Shown here: piece after piece, positions 34,083 through 46,274 of the stretch
How the letters are laid out: each line of letters starts with the position of its first letter
Position numbering within the stretch: position 1 is the first letter of the stretch
DNA from: Pleurodeles waltl
Taxonomy: Eukaryota > Chordata > Amphibia > Caudata > Salamandridae
DNA: 64,000 nucleotides
Direction: 5' to 3'
NCBI RefSeq assembly: GCF_031143425.1
Contig: NC_090450.1
Span: 170,547,272-170,611,271 of the forward strand
The notes under the pieces: generated by a model
What the model saw: only the letters and a program-made list of their open reading frames with translations
What the model was told of the DNA's origin: nothing
Databases searched by the model: none
Translations under genes and position numbers: made by a program

Positions 34083-37062
34083 TGTAGGAAAGTACCATCT
34101 TGCCTGGCATGTTACCCCCATATTCCACTGTGTATATGTTGTTTTAGTCTATGTGTCACTGGGACCCTGACAGGCAGGGCCCCAGTGCTCATAAGTATGT
34201 GCCCTGTATGTGTTCCCTGTGTGATGCCTAACTGTCTCACTGAGGCTCTGCTAACCAGAACCTCAGTGGTTATGCTCTCTCTGCTTTCCAAATTTGTCAC
34301 TAACAGGCTAGTGACTAAATTCACCAATTCACATTGGCATACTGGTACACCCATATAATTCCCTACTATATGGTACTGAGGTACCCTGGTATTGGGGTTC
34401 CAGGAGATCCCTATGGGCTGCAGCATTTCTTTTGCCACCCATAAGGAGCTCTGACAATTCTTACACAGGCCTGTCAGTGCAGCCTGAGTGAAATAACATC
34501 CACGTTATTTCACAGCCATTTACCACTGCACTTAAGTAACTTATAAGTCACCTATATAATATTGGGTGCAAAGTTACTTAGTGTGAGGGCAACCTGGCAC
34601 TAGCCAAGGTGCCCCCACATCGTTCAGGGCAAATTCCCCCGACGTTGTGAGTGCGGGGACACCATTACACACGTGCACTGTACATAGTGCACTACCTATG
34701 TACAGCGTCACAATGGTAACTCCGAACATGGCCATGTAACATGTCTAAGATCATGGAATTGTCACCCCAATGGCATTCTGGCAATGGGGGGACACTTCCA
34801 TGATCCCCCGGGTCTCTAGCACAGAGCCCGCGTACTGCCAAACTGCCTTTTCGGGGTCTCCACTGCAGCTGCTGCTGCTGCCAACCCCTCAGACAGGTTT
34901 CTGCCCTCCTGGGGTCCAGGCAGCCCTGGCCCAGGAAAGCAGAACAAAGGACTTCCTCTGAGAGAGGGTGTAACACCCTCTCCCTTTGGAAATAGGTGTG
35001 AAGGCTGGGGAGGAGTAGCCTCCCCCAGCCTCTGGAAATGCTTTGATGGGCACAGATGGTGCCCATCTCTGCATAAGCCAGTCTACACCAGTTCAGCTAT
35101 CCCCCAGCCCCGCTCTAGCGCGAAACTGGACAAAGGAAAGGGCAGTGAACACTTCCCTGACCTGCACCTCCCAGGGGAGGTGCCCAGAGCTCCTCCAGTG
35201 TGTCCCAGACCTCTGCCATCTTGGAAACAGAGGTGTTTGTGGCACACTGGACTGCTCTGAGTGGCCAGTACCTGCAGGTGACGTCAGAGGCTCCTTCTGA
35301 TAGGCTCTTACCTCTCTTGGTAGCCAATCCTCCTTCCTAGGTAGCCAAACCTCCTTTTCTGGCTATTTAGGGTCTCTGCTTTGGGGATTTCACCAGATAA
35401 CGAAAGCAAGAGCTCATCAGAGTTCCTCTGCATCTCCCTCTTCACCTTCTGCCAAAGGATCGACCGCTAACTGCTCGGGACGCCTGCAAAACCGCAACAA
35501 AGTAGCAAGACGACTACTAGCAACCTTGTATCGCTTCATCCTACCGGCTTTCTCGACTGTTTCCAGGTGGTGCATGCTCTGGGGGTAGCCTGCCTCCTCT
35601 CTGCACCAGGAGCTCTGAAGGAATCTCCAGTGGGTCGACGGAATCTTCCCCCTGCAACCGCAGGCAACAAAAGACTGCATCAGCGGTCCTCTGGGTCCCC
35701 TCTCAGCACGACGAGCGTGGTCCCTAGAACTCAGCAACTCTGTCCAAGTGACTCCCACAGTCCAGTGACTCTTCAGTCCAAGTTTGGTGGAGGTAAGTCC
35801 TTGCCTCCCCACGCTAGACTGCATTGCTGGGTACCGCGTGATTTGCAGCTGCTCCGGCTCCTGTGCACTCTTCCAGGATTTCCTTCGTGTGCAGCCAAGC
35901 CTGGGTCCCCGACACTCTAACCTGCAGTGCACAACCTTCTGAGTTGTCCTCCGGCGTTGTGGGACTCCCTTTTGTGACTTCAGGTGGAGTCCGGTTCACT
36001 TTTCTTCTAAGTGCCTGTTCAGGTACTTCTGCGGGTGCTGCCTGCTTCTGTGAGGGCTCCCTGACTTGCTGGGTGCCCCCTCTGTCTCCTCATCCAAGTG
36101 GCGACATCCTGGTCCCTCCTGGGCCACAGCAGCATCCAAAAACCCTAACCGTGACCCTTGCAGCTAGCAAGGCTTGTTTGCAGTCTTTCTGCGTGGGAAC
36201 ACATCTGCAAGCTTCTTCACGACGTGGGACATCCATCCTCCAAAGTGGAAGTTCCTAGTCCTCTTCGTTCTTGCAGAACACCAAGCTTCTTCCAACAGGT
36301 GGCAGCTTCCTTGCACCCTCAGCTGGCATTTCTTGGGCTCCTGCCCACTCTCGACACTGTCGCGACTCTTTGACTTGTTCCCCTTGTCTTACAGGTACTC
36401 AGGTTTGGAAATCCACTGTTGTTGCATTGCTGGTGTGTGTTCTTCCTGCAGAATCCCCCTATCATGACTTCTGTGCTCTCTGGGGGTAGTAGGTGCACTT
36501 TACACCTACCTTTCAGGGTCTTGGGGTGGGCTATTTTTCTAACCCTCACTGTTTTCTTACAGTCCCAGCGACCCACTACAAGCTCACATAGGTTTGGGGT
36601 CCATTCATGGTTCGCATTCCACTTTTGGAGTATATGGTTTGTGTTGCCCCTATACCTATGTGCTCCTATTGCAATCTACTGTAATTTTACATTGCTTGCA
36701 TTACTTCCTTTTGCTATTACCTGCATAATTTTGGTTTGTTTACATATATCTTGTGTATATATCTTATCCTCATACTGAGGGTACTCACTGAGATACTTTT
36801 GGCATATTGTCATAAAAATAAAGTACCTTTATTTTTAGTACTTCTGTGTATTGTGTTTTCTTATGATATTGTGCATATGACACCAGTGGTATAGTAGGAG
36901 CTTTACATGTCTCTTAGTTCAGACTAAGCTGCTTTGCCATAGCTACCTTCTATCAGCCTAAACTGCTAGAAACACCTCTTCTACACTAATAAGGGATAAC
37001 TGGACCTGGCACAAGGTGTAAGTACCTCTGGTACCCACTACAAGCCGGGCCAGCCTCCTACA
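34083..37062 (+). mobile_element. Solo LTR, copy 2 (2980 bp)
   Basis: It begins TGTAGGAAAGTACCATC and ends GGCCAGCCTCCTACA, with perfect 5-bp duplications CAGCC at 34078-34082 and 37063-37067. It is the reverse-oriented counterpart of 23200-26172, collinear over its whole length. A TATA-like TATTTAGG lies near 35364 and AATAAA at 36817-36822, giving the sense direction and implying an unusually long R region of about 1.4 kb if both are used. No coding sequence was recognised. It lies in intron 1 of the outer MYPOP-like gene. Confidence 0.8.
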
Positions 37063-37097
37063 CAGCCCAAGTCAAAATGCTAGAAATCTGAAATTAT

Positions 37098-37675
37098 GGG
37101 GGTCATTCTGACTCCCGCCGGCCGCGGTAACCGCCTGGGCGGCGGGAGCCGCCAGAAGACCGTACCGCGGTCAAATGACCGCGGCGGTCATTCTGAATTT
37201 CCCGCTGGGCGGGAAGGCGACCGCCAAAAGGCCGCCCGCCCGCCCAGCGGGAAACCCCCTTCCACGAGGATGCCGGCTCCGAATGGAGCCGGCGGATTGG
37301 AAAGGGTGCGACGGGTGCAGTGGCACCCGTCGCGATTTTCAATGTCTGCTATGCAGACACTGAAAATCTATGTGGGGCCCTGTTAGGGGGCCCCAAGACA
37401 CCCGTTACCGCCAGCCAGGTTCTGGCGGTCAAAACCGCCAGAACCAGGCTGGCGGTAAGGGGGTCGGAATCCCCATGGCGGCGCTGCAAGCAGCGCCGCC
37501 ATGGAGGATTCCCTTGGGCAGGGGTAAACCGGCGGGAAACCGCCGGTTGCCCTTTTCTGACCGCCGCTTTACCGCCACGGTTAGAATTGCCCATGTAGCA
37601 CAGCCAGCCTGTTGGCGGTGCTACCTCCGGCCTCCACCCTGGCGGTCTCTGACCGCCAGGGTCAGAATCAGGCCC
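37098..37675. mobile_element. Harbinger-type MITE, 578 bp, GC-rich
   Basis: The ends GGGGGTCATTCTGACTCCCG and (inverted right end) GGGCCTGATTCTGACCCTGG form terminal inverted repeats, flanked by TAT at 37095-37097 and 37676-37678. The interior is packed with self-complementary GGCGGT/ACCGCC boxes such as AACCGCCAGAACC near 37434, so the strand can fold extensively. It encodes nothing. The ends and TAT duplication match the inner Harbinger's style, suggesting cross-mobilisation by the same transposase group. Confidence 0.8.
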
Positions 37676-38330
37676 TATATATTTCAGAGCTCTGGAGTTG
37701 TCTGATGCTGTTCTGTCAAATGAATGTACAGGCCATTAGTGGATTTTGGAATAACCAGTTGTGTTGAACATGTTGTGGTGCCACGGGTGGGGAAAGGTAT
37801 TGCCTGTGCTGCCAGTCCAAATGACACAGGCTCACAATCGGCCATACACGTATGTTCCACCTCTACACACACTTGTTCATACATCACCCAAAAGGATGCT
37901 TTCACTGACACACGGCAGCACTCACAGACTGCTTGTGGTCACTGTATATGGTGCAAACCATAGTATCTGACAGTTAGAAGGTTAGGCATGAAGCCAATGT
38001 AGCTGTGCGTGTGGTTATGTACACATAATGTACAGGTTGTTTAGCCTTTAGTAGCTCACAATGATTTGGACTAATGTGGGTCTCACCCCCTCTCCCTGCC
38101 TTAGATGGTGTTTGTGTCCTGTATTGGTAACATGAGGAAGAAAATGTTGAGGCTACTCAACAGATCACAGCAAATTAGTGTTTCTAAGGAACTTTGAAAT
38201 GTTTGTAGATAATCTGTACTGTCTGTTCTGGGAATGCTTGTGAGAGTTTCTACCGAATTGTGTGACTACACTACAGACAACCAAAATCACTCAAAACCAC
38301 TTTTGTTGTCATTTCTTCTCATCCATACAG

Positions 38331-38584
38331 GTGAACACTCATCAAAAGCAGGACTTCTGGAAGGCCATTGCTCAGAAGGTGCAGGGGGTCTTCAAGTGAT
38401 GCAGCCTGCATTGTAGGAAGGGGTGGGAGGGCCTCCAACGTGGGACCAGGAAGTCAGTACAAGTCCGGCTCAGCCAGGCCTGCCAACGAGGCAACGCCTG
38501 TGCCACCGTCTGACCCTGCATCCTTTGGGGGTGTCTACCTGGAGCTTTATGGACAGTTGAGGGCCCAACAGCAGAATCAAGAGG
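38331..38584 (+). pseudogene. MYPOP-like gene of outer Harbinger, exon 2
   Basis: After acceptor CATACAG the sequence reads VNTHQKQDFWKAIAQKVQGV, matching 'VSAHQKKDIWRAIAKDVRTL' of the inner exon 2. A frame break then gives 'SLHCRKGWEGLQRGTRKS' (cf. 'STHCQKRWEDIHRWSKKT'). The exon ends at GAGG|GTGTGT, close to the inner donor. At least one stop is present. Confidence 0.65.
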
Positions 38585-39784
38585 GTGTGTTATTGTGTGT
38601 AGCTATTCTTGTGGTTTAACCTTTTTAATTTACAGCAATGTAGTTTGGCATCAACATGACGGTTGACACACCTCCAACACAGACGAGGATTTCTGGTGGT
38701 GTAAGATTTTCAAACAGTCTCTGATGCTGTGTTTGGAATGTATTTTTGTGCCAAAGTTTGTCAGAAGATTCCTCATCAAAAGCCAAGTACTATCTAGAGC
38801 AGACACATGACAGCATGCAAAAAAAGTGGTAACTACATTTTATCCATGGTATGAGGGACATTTGTAGTGCACATGCCCCCTTTGATTGGGTCAGGTGGTG
38901 TGATGCTCCATCAAAGATGTCAGTAGGTAATGTAGGCCCTGTTGCTGGTGACATGGCATAGTAAGACTTGTGATACAGTTGCAGTTTCAGACTTTACATT
39001 GGTAAGTTGGTACAAAGGAAATATGTTCATGAGCAACTGCACCAGAAGGACTTGAAACGTGTACAATTGCATCATTCCTTATCTGAAAACGTTTTGACAA
39101 ATGTTTCAATAGCATTAATCAGTTCATTCCATGTAGACAGTAGCAAGTTGTCCTGAAGTCTCGGTCTATCCCAAATGTGCATGTGAGCCAGTCTGTGTCA
39201 ACTAGCATGACTTTTCATGCCAGAATGTGTTGATTGAAACAGACAGGAAAGTGTACACACTGGTGTCAGACTTACACATAGCCAAATTACATGTAATTGT
39301 CCTTAGTTATGTCCAGATGGGAAAACAATGATGGTAAGCAAAGTGATGCATGCAATGACAAATGCAGATGGAAGGTTCCATCACATAGATGTTGGTGTAT
39401 CAATTCTTGATGAGTCAATATCTAGTCGAAAACATGTCTCTTTTGGATATGCTGATAGTTTATTGCTCTGTACTGTAGTGGTTTAGCAATGTATCCAGGC
39501 CTAAGTATTTACTAATGCTGTCAAAGTCATTTGTCATGCAGAGATATAACAGTGGGTAAGGGAGAAAAGCCATATAGGGTATGGGAGCTAGCATGGGGAA
39601 TTTGCAGGCTGTGAGCAGATGGTTTGTGGATTTCTTCCCACATATCTGAGATACTGATGACAAAACAAGGTAGAGTGCCTTGAAGCTGGTGTAATCTTTA
39701 GACTTGGCAAATGTTTTCTGAGCAAAGTGCATGTTAAACTCCATTTACACGAATATCCTCAAACTATTGTTTCTGTTCTTACAG

Positions 39785-40389
39785 CATCATCTGGGCAAGG
39801 CTAAGGTGACAGCGGCCATTTCGGCGGAGAAGGAGCTGGACACGGTGTCCCTAATGCAGACACCATGGATAGCGAGGGACACAGTGCCACTGAGGGTGAG
39901 GGGAATGGTGCGAAGGCCACGACTAACTCATCATCTTCGGAGGCCCCCACAGATGACTTATCCCTAGTGTGGCAGACACTAGTGCGACCGCTTCATCTGC
40001 ATCCTTATCTGCCATCCACGTTCTAATCTCCACCCTCCCTCTTGCTTCCCCCAGTTGGCCATAGCCATTCCCCTGAAAGGGGTGGTGTCACCTTCGCTGC
40101 AGGCTCCTCTGCCCTGCTATCCCTGGCTGCACTTATTAAGGAGGCTATTGATCTTTTGAGGACTATCATTGTAGGCCAGACCACACCATTGAATGCCATC
40201 CTGGGGCTTGCTAGTCAGAATACACAGATGCTGGCATATCTGGATGGCATTCACGGTGCCCTATCTGGCCTACAGCAGCCATTCCAAGGTCTGGTCTCCT
40301 CAATGACCACAGCCTCCCACCCACCCCACCCTCTTTCCCCAACTCTCACCCCTTCCCCATCACAAATTCCGCTTCCCAGCCCTATCTAG
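39785..40389 (+). pseudogene. MYPOP-like gene of outer Harbinger, exon 3
   Basis: After TCTTACAG the exon opens with A-SSGQG (phase 1 join, as in the inner ASSGGG), then an acidic Ser/Thr linker ('SATEGEGNGAKATTNSSSSE'). From 40042 it reads 'GVTFAAGSSALLSLAALIKE', then 'AIDLLRTIIVGQTTPLNAIL' and 'AYLDGIHGALSGLQQPFQG', parallel to 'EEAIDLLRSLTV' and 'AFLEGIHSAQWALQRAFQTL' in the inner copy. The helical block is better preserved here than in the inner element. Reading frame is lost at 40390 in C/A-rich repeats. Confidence 0.65.
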
Positions 40390-41160
40390 AGCACACACAC
40401 ATATTTACATGCCCCCACTCCAACAGCCACAAGCATCACATCCCCACACCGACACAACAAGAAACACAGACACACACTTGAGGACCCCACACACCCCACA
40501 AGCATACCCACAAACACCATGACACAATTGCCCACACTCACCACCAGCACACCTGCAGACACCACACCCACCACGACACAACCATCCGCACTCATCACCA
40601 GCACACCCGCTGACACTGCACCCACCACTACTAAAACATCCACCCACAACACCAGCACACCTGCAGTCACAACACCCACCACTACGCAAACACCCACAAA
40701 CAACACCAGCACACCTGCAGTCACCACACCCACCATGACACACACATGCACAAGCACACCCACAGACACCACAACAACACACACCACTTTGACAACAGAT
40801 ACAGCCACATAAACACACACATATCCTGGACACAAACGCCCACACTCACCCACACAACAGACACACAGTAAGAAACACAATGCAAAACATGCACCACACA
40901 CACCAGACCCTCAAGCTCTACCTCCCAACCCCAACTCCCTCCAGGTCAACCTACCTCTTTCATAAAGGAGGACCTTCTGTCTCCCCTGCCCCTGATCCCT
41001 TACTCATCCCAGACCACCCCTCCCAAACCTCAGATCACCCCACCCAAATGTCTCAGTACCCCACCCAAATCCCAACCCACCCCTTCCATATCCCAAACCA
41101 TCCTTTTCAAAACCCACCCCTTCCAAATCCCAACCCACCCCTCCCAAACTTAAGGACCCT
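40390..41160 (+). repeat. C/A-rich degenerate repeats in the tail of the outer MYPOP-like gene
   Basis: The plus strand is almost free of G. A degenerate unit of about 48-60 nt encodes Thr/Pro-rich text (TSTPADTTPTTTQ, NTSTPAVTTPTTT), followed by CCCACCC-rich repeats to about 41150. It takes the place of the Pro/Ala repeats of the inner copy. Confidence 0.65.
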
Positions 41161-42653
41161 GACCCCCAGTAACATCATTAAGGTGGCAGCTCTCTGCCCC
41201 ATAGATGTCCCTTCAAGAGGAGGTTTATTTTTGCAGTGACATTAGGAGGTTAGTCGTGGGCATGCTACCCATGCTATGGAGTGATGGCCCATTGCCTTTG
41301 TTTGCTTCTTTGCTCTTTTACTGACTTCAATTATTAAAGCGTTATCTCATTTCTATAAAATATTTTTATTTTGAGAGCACTTTTGCCCTAGCCTTATTTT
41401 ATGGTTGTTATAAATTGTTTGCTGATGATGTTATTTCTGCTAATGAGTGTGCCGTCACTTGCTCTCATTTGTGATGTGTGTGCCATGCACTTGCTCTCAG
41501 TTGTGACAGTGACAAGCACAGGTTGTATATTCTAGAGAATGTGTTAATGCATACATTAGTGTTGTACATTTGTGATGGACATGTCAGTTTTGGTGCAAGC
41601 ATTCATGTTGTCACTGGAGAGGTAAACCAGAATTACATGTGTTTCTGTTATTGTGACTGGAGAATGCATGTGTGTTTATTTTGACATGATGTGACAATAA
41701 TATGCATAAATACATTACACAGGGAACCTGGCACTAACACTGTTGGATGACATCAAATGTTTATCATATATTGCACACACCACGGGGATATGTGACCTTG
41801 ATACATCTCTGCCATGTTTGCAGTTTATAGTTAAGTTTGGTAGTACATTCTGTGTACATCCACTTGTAGTATATTGTAGTGAAAATGCTACAGTATCATG
41901 GGATTGAGTAGTTCCCATAGGGTTTACTGTTTATGTTTACGATATGCAATTTATTGGGAACTTATTGTACACACCTGTATGGGCACATTTTTATTTGTGA
42001 CTACTGTGACTTTTTGTGTAGATGTCGATTGCCTTGAAGGCATTTGGTACCAGATTGGTGGGTGCTTCTAATACCTCGAGGTTAATCATGATACAATATT
42101 CTAATTACACCATTACACTCATGCATTGTACAACATTATGGTGTTGTTTGCAAAAGTTTTTTTTTTTTTACACATGCACAAGTCCATTGCTACTGTACAG
42201 CAACAAATCCGAGGATGACATGTATGACCGTGACTTACTTTCTGTTCCGGCAATAACTGGGTTGATTTTCATCTTGGTCCAGGAGCAACAGAAGGACTGG
42301 TATGACCGGGTTCATATTAGGAGTAATTAGGAAAAGCAGAACAAAAGTGAGTTTGTCCTTTTATCCTTCCATATTTGCCAACTCAGGTGTGGAGATTCAG
42401 CCGCCACATTAGTGTCAGCAGGACTGCACATCGTGATTGGCTTGGCTGTAAAAGGGGCTGAAGACCCGCCGCTTTAGCCTATCATGCCATTGACGCAGAT
42501 GGAGATCCTTGGTGGTGACAGACAGTCGTTGGTCTTTTGCCTATGCTCCCATTAGCATCTAAAAATAGGGCGGGTGGACCGTCATGGTGGGAGACGGGTT
42601 TCAGACGAAAAACCGATGGCAGAACTGTTACCACCAAGATCTCAATCAGGCCC
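41161..42653 (+). other. 3' non-coding part and right end of outer Harbinger
   Basis: AT-rich, untranslated-looking sequence (TATTAAAG near 41332, AATATTTTTATT near 41358). It is followed from about 42390 by GC-richer subterminal sequence with GGGCGGGTGGACCGTC boxes, and the terminal inverted repeat ending GATCTCAATCAGGCCC at 42653. Confidence 0.5.
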
Positions 42654-43406
42654 ATTATATTTCAAGTATGTGTGCACAAGTTAGGCAGTTCACCTTGAGG
42701 AACTCACAAACTAAGTCATTGGCTCCCTGGTAGGACATGTCTGTCCAAAATGGGTCTTTCCTCCAGTATAATGTTAAAAATATGGCAAAGGCTCATGGGA
42801 CACTTGTCTTTTTTTTCTACTCCGTACGACTGCTTGGTAAATCTTCATTGTCTGTTGGCCAAGCAATGACTACTGAGTGTGACCAAAACATCTTGGCTTC
42901 AAATAGTGGTGCCCAACAGGCAATGAAAGCCTGCTAATGGGCAAACCCTTAAAAACCCACACACTTTACAAACACAGCAACAGCATGCTAATATTAGTAG
43001 AATTCCCTCCTGCACTGATGTGATGCTTTGGTCATCTTACTTGGCATCTAGCCCATGCTCTTTCAGCCATACTGCCTCTGAGTTCATCAGCATTCTGTTC
43101 AAATTACATTATACCCCCAACATGGCGTTCTGATCTGTAGGGGTGGTGCATGTGACGCAACTTAACCATGTCAGCAACTCTTGCACACTATTGCTAGCTA
43201 CCATTCTTCTTTTGGTGGCAAGTTCCTTCTGGCAGGGCATTACACTTTCTCTTTGGGCATCCCCAACAGTTGAACTCTTAACATACAAAAACAAAGCATG
43301 GAATTTGGATAAGAAACAAAGTGCTAAGTGGTTTTGGTCATTCAAAAGAGTGCCTAACAATAATGTCTCTTTAACATATTTAACCTTTCTTTTTTCAGTG
43401 AAAAAT
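42654..43406. other. Unclassified sequence
   Basis: No gene or repeat boundary was recognised. The 122-codon frames on both strands at 43109-43511 run into a microsatellite and are not credible. Confidence 0.3.
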
Positions 43407-43410
43407 ATAC

Positions 43411-43442
<32 letters not shown>

Positions 43443-43490
43443 TTTATATATATATATATACACATACATACACACACACATATTTATATA
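43407..43490. repeat. (TA)n/(CA)n microsatellite
   Basis: Alternating AT with interspersed GTATAT, then TATATA and CACACACA. It is able to form cruciform structures and marks the left edge of the AT-rich island. Confidence 0.9.
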
Positions 43491-44170
43491 AATACATACA
43501 TATCAATTTAATGTTAAAACATTTAAACATAATTGAAAAATACATTTTCATGTATAAAAATGTTAATAACCTCATAATCTAAAAATAAATGTAACTTTAA
43601 TTTTAAAATCTTAAATTATTTTAAATTCATACTGCAGAAGAATTCTTGTAATGTTTAATACATAATAAATAAATACATAAATAAATAGTCACTTTATTTT
43701 CCTTTGGATGTTTTCAAATACAGTTAAAAACAATAACACATTTAAAGTAATTAAATATTTACTTCTAAATTAAGTGAATGGTGCTGTTGCATCTGTTTCA
43801 CTTTTAGTCTACATTAAAAAATATATATAATTAATTTATACTGTACTAATATTTACCAGAAAAAAATTATACAGCAGTAGTGGTGTCATTTTAATTTAAA
43901 ATGTAATAATTTTGAATATATTAAATTAAAATTATATTTCTGAAGTTTAAATAAAAAGATCCCACCTAAAGTAAATAAATAGATTATTTCCTGTTTATTG
44001 ACTACTATTTAAAGCAATGGATATACTTATTTAAAAGTAATTTGCTTACACTTTAATAACAAAATTTATTTTACTTTTAAGAAACGTTATAAAAATATTT
44101 ATTCTTAAAATATTTAACAATAAATAGTATATATGTTTCTGTTTAGATAATATTTTATTATTTAATAGTT
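43491..44170. repeat. Extremely AT-rich island
   Basis: For almost 700 bp the sequence is built of A/T words (TTTAAAT, AATAAATA, ATTTTAA) with very few G or C, in sharp contrast to both flanks. No coding potential is visible. It could be a decayed microsatellite or a matrix-attachment-type region; the sequence alone does not decide. Confidence 0.7.
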
Positions 44171-46274
44171 TAAATATTTAACATGGTGATTCATTATAGG
44201 TCTGTATCTCAATTATCTTCTGTGGGAGGACCGTGAAAAAATAGTGATTGGCCAACTGTGGTGCTGGTCTTAATCCAGTTCTGAGATGGAGTACATTCAG
44301 TGCTGGAAAATTGGGGCACCCTACTGGATCCAAGTTCTGGCAGCTATTTGTTGGCTGGATCTCGGAAGCGGCCAACCCAGGGAAACATTCTGAATTTGTC
44401 CTGGTGTAATTTTCCAAAACCAGGACATGATTCAACAGTGCCTGCACGTTGTCTGCATTCCATTTGGAGTAGCAACATGCAGGGGGGCAGGGGATTTCTG
44501 AACTTAAAAACCAACTGGGCCCAAAACAAAGGCTTGATTTAAAGGTCCTTCAGCCCTTTCTTTTCTTAAAGTATCATTCTGTTTGGGAACCATGAAGAGA
44601 TTAATACCTAGAGCTAATCAAGTGGAAGGAAACAAAGACACATATCTTGTTGCTGTTCACAAGTACGTAAGAGGAGCTATTGGAGACGGGTTTTTGACGT
44701 TGCTGAACTCTCTATGAACGAAATATGCTAGCACTGTAACAATGCAAGATTTATCTGTCTGTATGAGTAATTAGGTAACTTTTGATTTGAATGGAACCTA
44801 CTCATTTTTTAGCACTACTCATCCCAGTGTAGAGTGTCAGAGGGTTTTACATCACAAATAGAGGCACAATTAATCATGCAAGTATGTAAATCAATGTACA
44901 GGAAATGTTACATAAGAAAATGAAGGTTAAAAGGTGTTGAAATCACATATCATCCATATTTGTAGACTTTTTTATCTTAAGAGTAGATGGTTGTGAGAAA
45001 CGCAAAGTCGGGATATAAAACATAACACAGTGATTGTGTGGTACTAGCAAGATTGTATTACTTCTCAAAGAACCATTTGCAAACTTAGACTAAACACATG
45101 ATTTACAGTTTGTGTGCAGCTCCTTGATGCTGATAAATAGATAACTGAGCTATTAGAAGGCTTACAGATTATGAACTGGAAGTAACAAAATGATTCCAGT
45201 GTCAAAACAGTAACCCACTAACCTCTCCAAATAAAATACCAATCAATGATGTGCGTGTTGCTCAATGTGCAGGGGGCATTAACCCTTTAGGATACTTTAT
45301 GACTGAACACTGTGACCGGATGAAACACAGAACTCTCCTAGAAATATGTTAACTACTAGAGGTATCTTACTGCTGATATAATCCCTTCAACATTGCTGGG
45401 CACACAATGATTTCTGCAGCAGGTGTCCTAAGCCTTTAAGATATTTCAAAATGCAGCCTGTTTATAACCAATTAACTATATCTAGAACAGATTTATTGTC
45501 ACATATGTTCTTGCTGCCAATGTCTTTCCAGCATTGTTTTTGTATAAATATATAAGTTGACTGTCAAACTCTGCTTTTCAAGATCCACCCCTTGTCACTC
45601 CACCACATTTCCAATGCTACACCTTGACCCCCAATTTTATGAGTCTTAGAGGGCGTATTTTCCAGTTCCATCAGTGAGTACATTTGCTACTGGTTTGGGT
45701 CTATTTTCGCAGTAGTTGCTTTAGAAGAGCAGTTTGTTACTAGTAATGAGTGTACACGTGTGTGGGTGGGTGCATGTCTCTCCCTAAACCCCTCCCTCAG
45801 CCTCCCTAAATTCCTCATTACGCCTCCTAATCCCCATTTACTAGTACTTATGAAACTTTTTTCCAGCCACCTATGTCCCTCCCACATTTAATACAGGGTA
45901 GCAGTAAACATACATGTGAGGATCTCCCAATTGAAAAGAGATGAGGGGTGGAGGTGGACAGTTACACTTGTAGGTTTGTGAATTGTGTTTTGTAGTAAGT
46001 AGTACTGCTGTAGTACTAAGTTACATGTTACAAAGTACAGTTTGTGAATCAGACATGTTATGTTCTCATTAACCACACATTTTACATTGAAGAAAAGACA
46101 ACTCCAATCATTGGTTGAATCTGAAGATATATATTGGTCCAGAAGCCCAGGAGAGAAATATAGCCAATAGGGTTATAAAAAGTATATTTTTGTTGTACTC
46201 CCTGAAGATGTGTGCATGCTTGGTTATCCCTCTTTCAGCTAGCTCAGCAGACAAACAGAATCATACTATGTGTA
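44171..46274. other. Unclassified sequence, no supported gene
   Basis: Ordinary composition with only short open frames and no splice context or domains. Nothing could be assigned. Confidence 0.3.

Larger units (their letters stand above)
15762..42653 (+). mobile_element. Outer PIF/Harbinger transposon carrying nested insertions
   Basis: The left end GAGCCTGATTTAGACCTTG pairs with the reverse complement of the right end, GGGCCTGATTGAGATCTTGG (42653 leftwards). Inside lie a NAIF1-like gene (28263-30580), a HARBI1-like transposase (31870-32971, minus) and a MYPOP-like gene split over 33660-40390. It is interrupted by the inner Harbinger (16338-28239), a solo LTR (34083-37062) and a MITE (37098-37675). 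Subtracting these leaves roughly 11.4 kb. The target duplication is not clear (TAT left, ATT right), in keeping with greater age and many inactivating mutations. Orientation is set by the two SANT genes. Confidence 0.75.

Noticed and set aside
35417..36778. Open frames of 97-171 codons within the LTR as gag or env
   Set aside because: No recognisable retroviral motif, and mirrored non-conserved frames in the second LTR copy. The whole unit is bounded by TG...CA and target duplications as a solo LTR.
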